This document shows, piece by piece, positions 24,534 through 25,668 of a stretch of DNA of 25,668 nt (position 1 is the first letter of the stretch; every line of letters begins with the position of its first letter). The notes under the pieces are model-generated. The model was given only the letters and a program-made list of their open reading frames with translations. It searched no databases and was not told where the DNA came from. The DNA comes from CAYHHI01 sp964356335. Its GTDB lineage: Bacteria; Arandabacterota; Arandabacteria; Arandabacterales; Arandabacteraceae. The stretch covers positions 1 to 25,668 of the forward strand of contig CAYHHI010000047.1 in NCBI GenBank assembly GCA_964356335.1, read 5' to 3'. A program made the translations under genes and the position numbers.

Positions 24534-25021
24534 AAGTCTGGAAATATGGTGATGACGTAAATACCGATATGCTCTTTCCCGGGAAGTACACTTATACGTG
24601 CAGTACGCCGGATGAGATAAAGCCACATCTCCTGGAAGACCTCGATCCTGCTTTCGCCAAGGAGGCAAGAGCAGGCGACGTCATTTTCGCCGGCTCCAAC
24701 TTCGGCTGCGGCAGCTCCCGCGAGCAGCCGACCGTCGGGCTTAAGGCCGTGGGCATCAAGGCCGTCGTGGCCAAGAGCTTCGCGAGGATCTTCTACCGCT
24801 CGGCCATAAACCAGGGCCTGATCTTGATCGAATGTTCCGAAGCAGTCGATGCCTACAAACCCGGCGACGCCGTCGAGGTCGATCCAGAGGGCGGAAGGAT
24901 CACGGTCGCGGGACGCGAATTCAAATTCCCGGAGCTTCCGCCTGAGATAATCGCTATAAGAGACGCGGGCGGCTTGCTCGCTTATGTCAGGAAGGAATTA
25001 AGTGAAAGGGGGACCCCGTAA
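24530..25021 (+). CDS. Aconitase/3-isopropylmalate dehydratase small subunit
   Basis: 163 residues, the single swivel domain of split LeuCD-type dehydratases: GDDVNTDMLFPGKYTYT (7-23), NFGCGSSREQ (57-66), VVAKSFARIFYRSAINQGL. It should form the enzyme with the large subunit upstream, whose last codons its ATG overlaps (ATGA), a translational-coupling arrangement. The specificity loop reads PGKYTYT, differing both from the YHNKHLA of the fused paralogue and from the YLRT/YLVY loops I recall for archaeal homoaconitase and isopropylmalate isomerase, so the two dehydratases likely take different substrates. The stop overlaps the next start by one base (TAATG). Confidence 0.9.
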   Translation: MKVWKYGDDVNTDMLFPGKYTYTCSTPDEIKPHLLEDLDPAFAKEARAGDVIFAGSNFGCGSSREQPTVGLKAVGIKAVVAKSFARIFYRSAINQGLILIECSEAVDAYKPGDAVEVDPEGGRITVAGREFKFPELPPEIIAIRDAGGLLAYVRKELSERGTP

Positions 25022-25668
25022 TGGCAAGAGGTGAAGCGGGGAGAAGGGGGAAAGACGTAAGGTCCGACTGCTGGGTTGCAGTCGAGGAGAAGTCCTCAGG
25101 CGGGATCTCCATCGGTCTCAAGTCCAAGGTCGCAAGCATGTATGGGGCGTCTCTCAAGGATCTGATCCAGGGAGGCCTCAAGTTCTTCGGCATCGAAAAC
25201 GCAGCAGTGGAATTCGAAGACGCAGGCGCTCTGCCCTTCACGGTGATGGCGCGCCTCGAGACGGCGGTGCGAAGGCTCAGACCCGCTGAGACGCGCGAAT
25301 TCCTGCCCGAGATGGCGCCTGCTTGCGAGTACGGTACCTATCGTGAGCGCATGCGGCGCTCGCGCCTCTATCTGCCCGGCAACGAAGCCAAATTCATGAT
25401 AAATTCAGGCCTGCACAGGCCCGACGGCGTGATTCTCGACTTGGAGGACAGCGTCCACCCTTTGGAAAAGGACGCGGCGCGAGTGCACGTCCGGAACGCC
25501 CTTCGCCGGATCGACTTCATGGGCTGTGAGCGAATGGTGAGGATAAACCAGGGTGAGATGGGACTGGTCGATCTCGACTTCGTCGTGCCGCACAACGTGC
25601 ACGTCATCCTGATTCCCAAGTGCGAGAGCGCCGGTGAGGTCAAGGCGATTGATGCAAGAATCGCCGAG
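25021..25668 (+). CDS. CitD-CitE fusion: citrate lyase acyl-carrier and beta-subunit-like protein (partial)
   Basis: 216 residues are open to the window end with no stop, so the gene is truncated by the edge. Residues about 12-90 resemble citrate lyase acyl-carrier protein (CitD): DVRSDCWVAVEEKSSGGISI, then LKSKVASMYGASLKDLI and ALPFTVMARLETAVRR; Ser15 aligns with the serine that carries the phosphoribosyl-dephospho-CoA arm. From about 108 a HpcH/HpaI or CitE-type lyase begins: RSRLYLPGN (113-121), DGVILDLEDSV (135-145), MVRINQGEMG (172-181), VHVILIPKCESAGEV (193-207), where the metal- and CoA-binding residues of CitE lie. The enzyme would cleave citrate or a related acyl-thioester to oxaloacetate plus an acetyl group. 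CitD and CitE are normally separate proteins. It is coupled to the preceding gene by TAATG; the alpha subunit may follow outside the window. Confidence 0.75.
   Translation, partial: MARGEAGRRGKDVRSDCWVAVEEKSSGGISIGLKSKVASMYGASLKDLIQGGLKFFGIENAAVEFEDAGALPFTVMARLETAVRRLRPAETREFLPEMAPACEYGTYRERMRRSRLYLPGNEAKFMINSGLHRPDGVILDLEDSVHPLEKDAARVHVRNALRRIDFMGCERMVRINQGEMGLVDLDFVVPHNVHVILIPKCESAGEVKAIDARIAE

Noticed and set aside
1..25668. CRISPR arrays, rRNA or tRNA genes, prophage genes, replication origin
   Set aside because: No regularly spaced repeats, no recognisable RNA gene segments, and no integrase, capsid or DnaA-box cluster were seen on either strand.

Overview
The window looks like chromosomal DNA of an uncultured Gram-negative (diderm) bacterium. 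Two large TonB-type outer-membrane proteins with signal peptides argue for an outer membrane. A Ser/Thr kinase with STAND and WD40 modules, a TGS-uridine-kinase fusion and DUF4416 suggest a lineage near the FCB/Acidobacteria assemblage (an Eisenbacteria- or WOR-3-like candidate phylum is my guess). This placement is inferred from gene content; no rRNA or tRNA gene was seen.

Layout. (1) 70-2175, minus strand: a GT-A-like glycosyltransferase, an intact RHH/RelE toxin-antitoxin pair with a near-consensus promoter, a broken PIN-domain toxin and a CopG-type antitoxin. Nothing convincing lies in 2175-2643. (2) 2644-13053: two TonB-family outer-membrane proteins (minus) on either side of a 1552-residue kinase-STAND-WD40 protein (plus). 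(3) 13054-14605: a transposase tail relic, tandem repeats, and a class I aminotransferase with a leaderless GTG start 8 nt after a good -10 box. A decayed copy of that promoter plus the first ~39 codons lies at 5460-5613, exactly 7852 bp upstream, directly before the kinase gene. (4) 14879-19868, minus strand: four genes, from upstream to downstream an arylamine N-acetyltransferase-like protein, DUF4416, a TGS-uridine-kinase fusion and an unrecognised helical protein. (5) 20109 to the window end, plus strand: isocitrate-type dehydrogenase, a fused aconitase/isopropylmalate dehydratase, a second split dehydratase (large + small subunits) and a CitD-CitE fusion that runs off the end. A TTGACA/TAAAAT promoter carrying a 25-bp dyad stands in front.

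How the parts fit: region 5 reads as one operon for tricarboxylic acids, interconverting citrate-type and isocitrate-type acids, oxidising isocitrate (or reductively carboxylating 2-oxoacid), and cleaving a citrate-like substrate. Region 2 pairs a membrane-anchored signalling protein with outer-membrane transporters, bracketed by copies of the aminotransferase promoter, which suggests a past rearrangement or insertion. Region 1 is a small graveyard of toxin-antitoxin modules.
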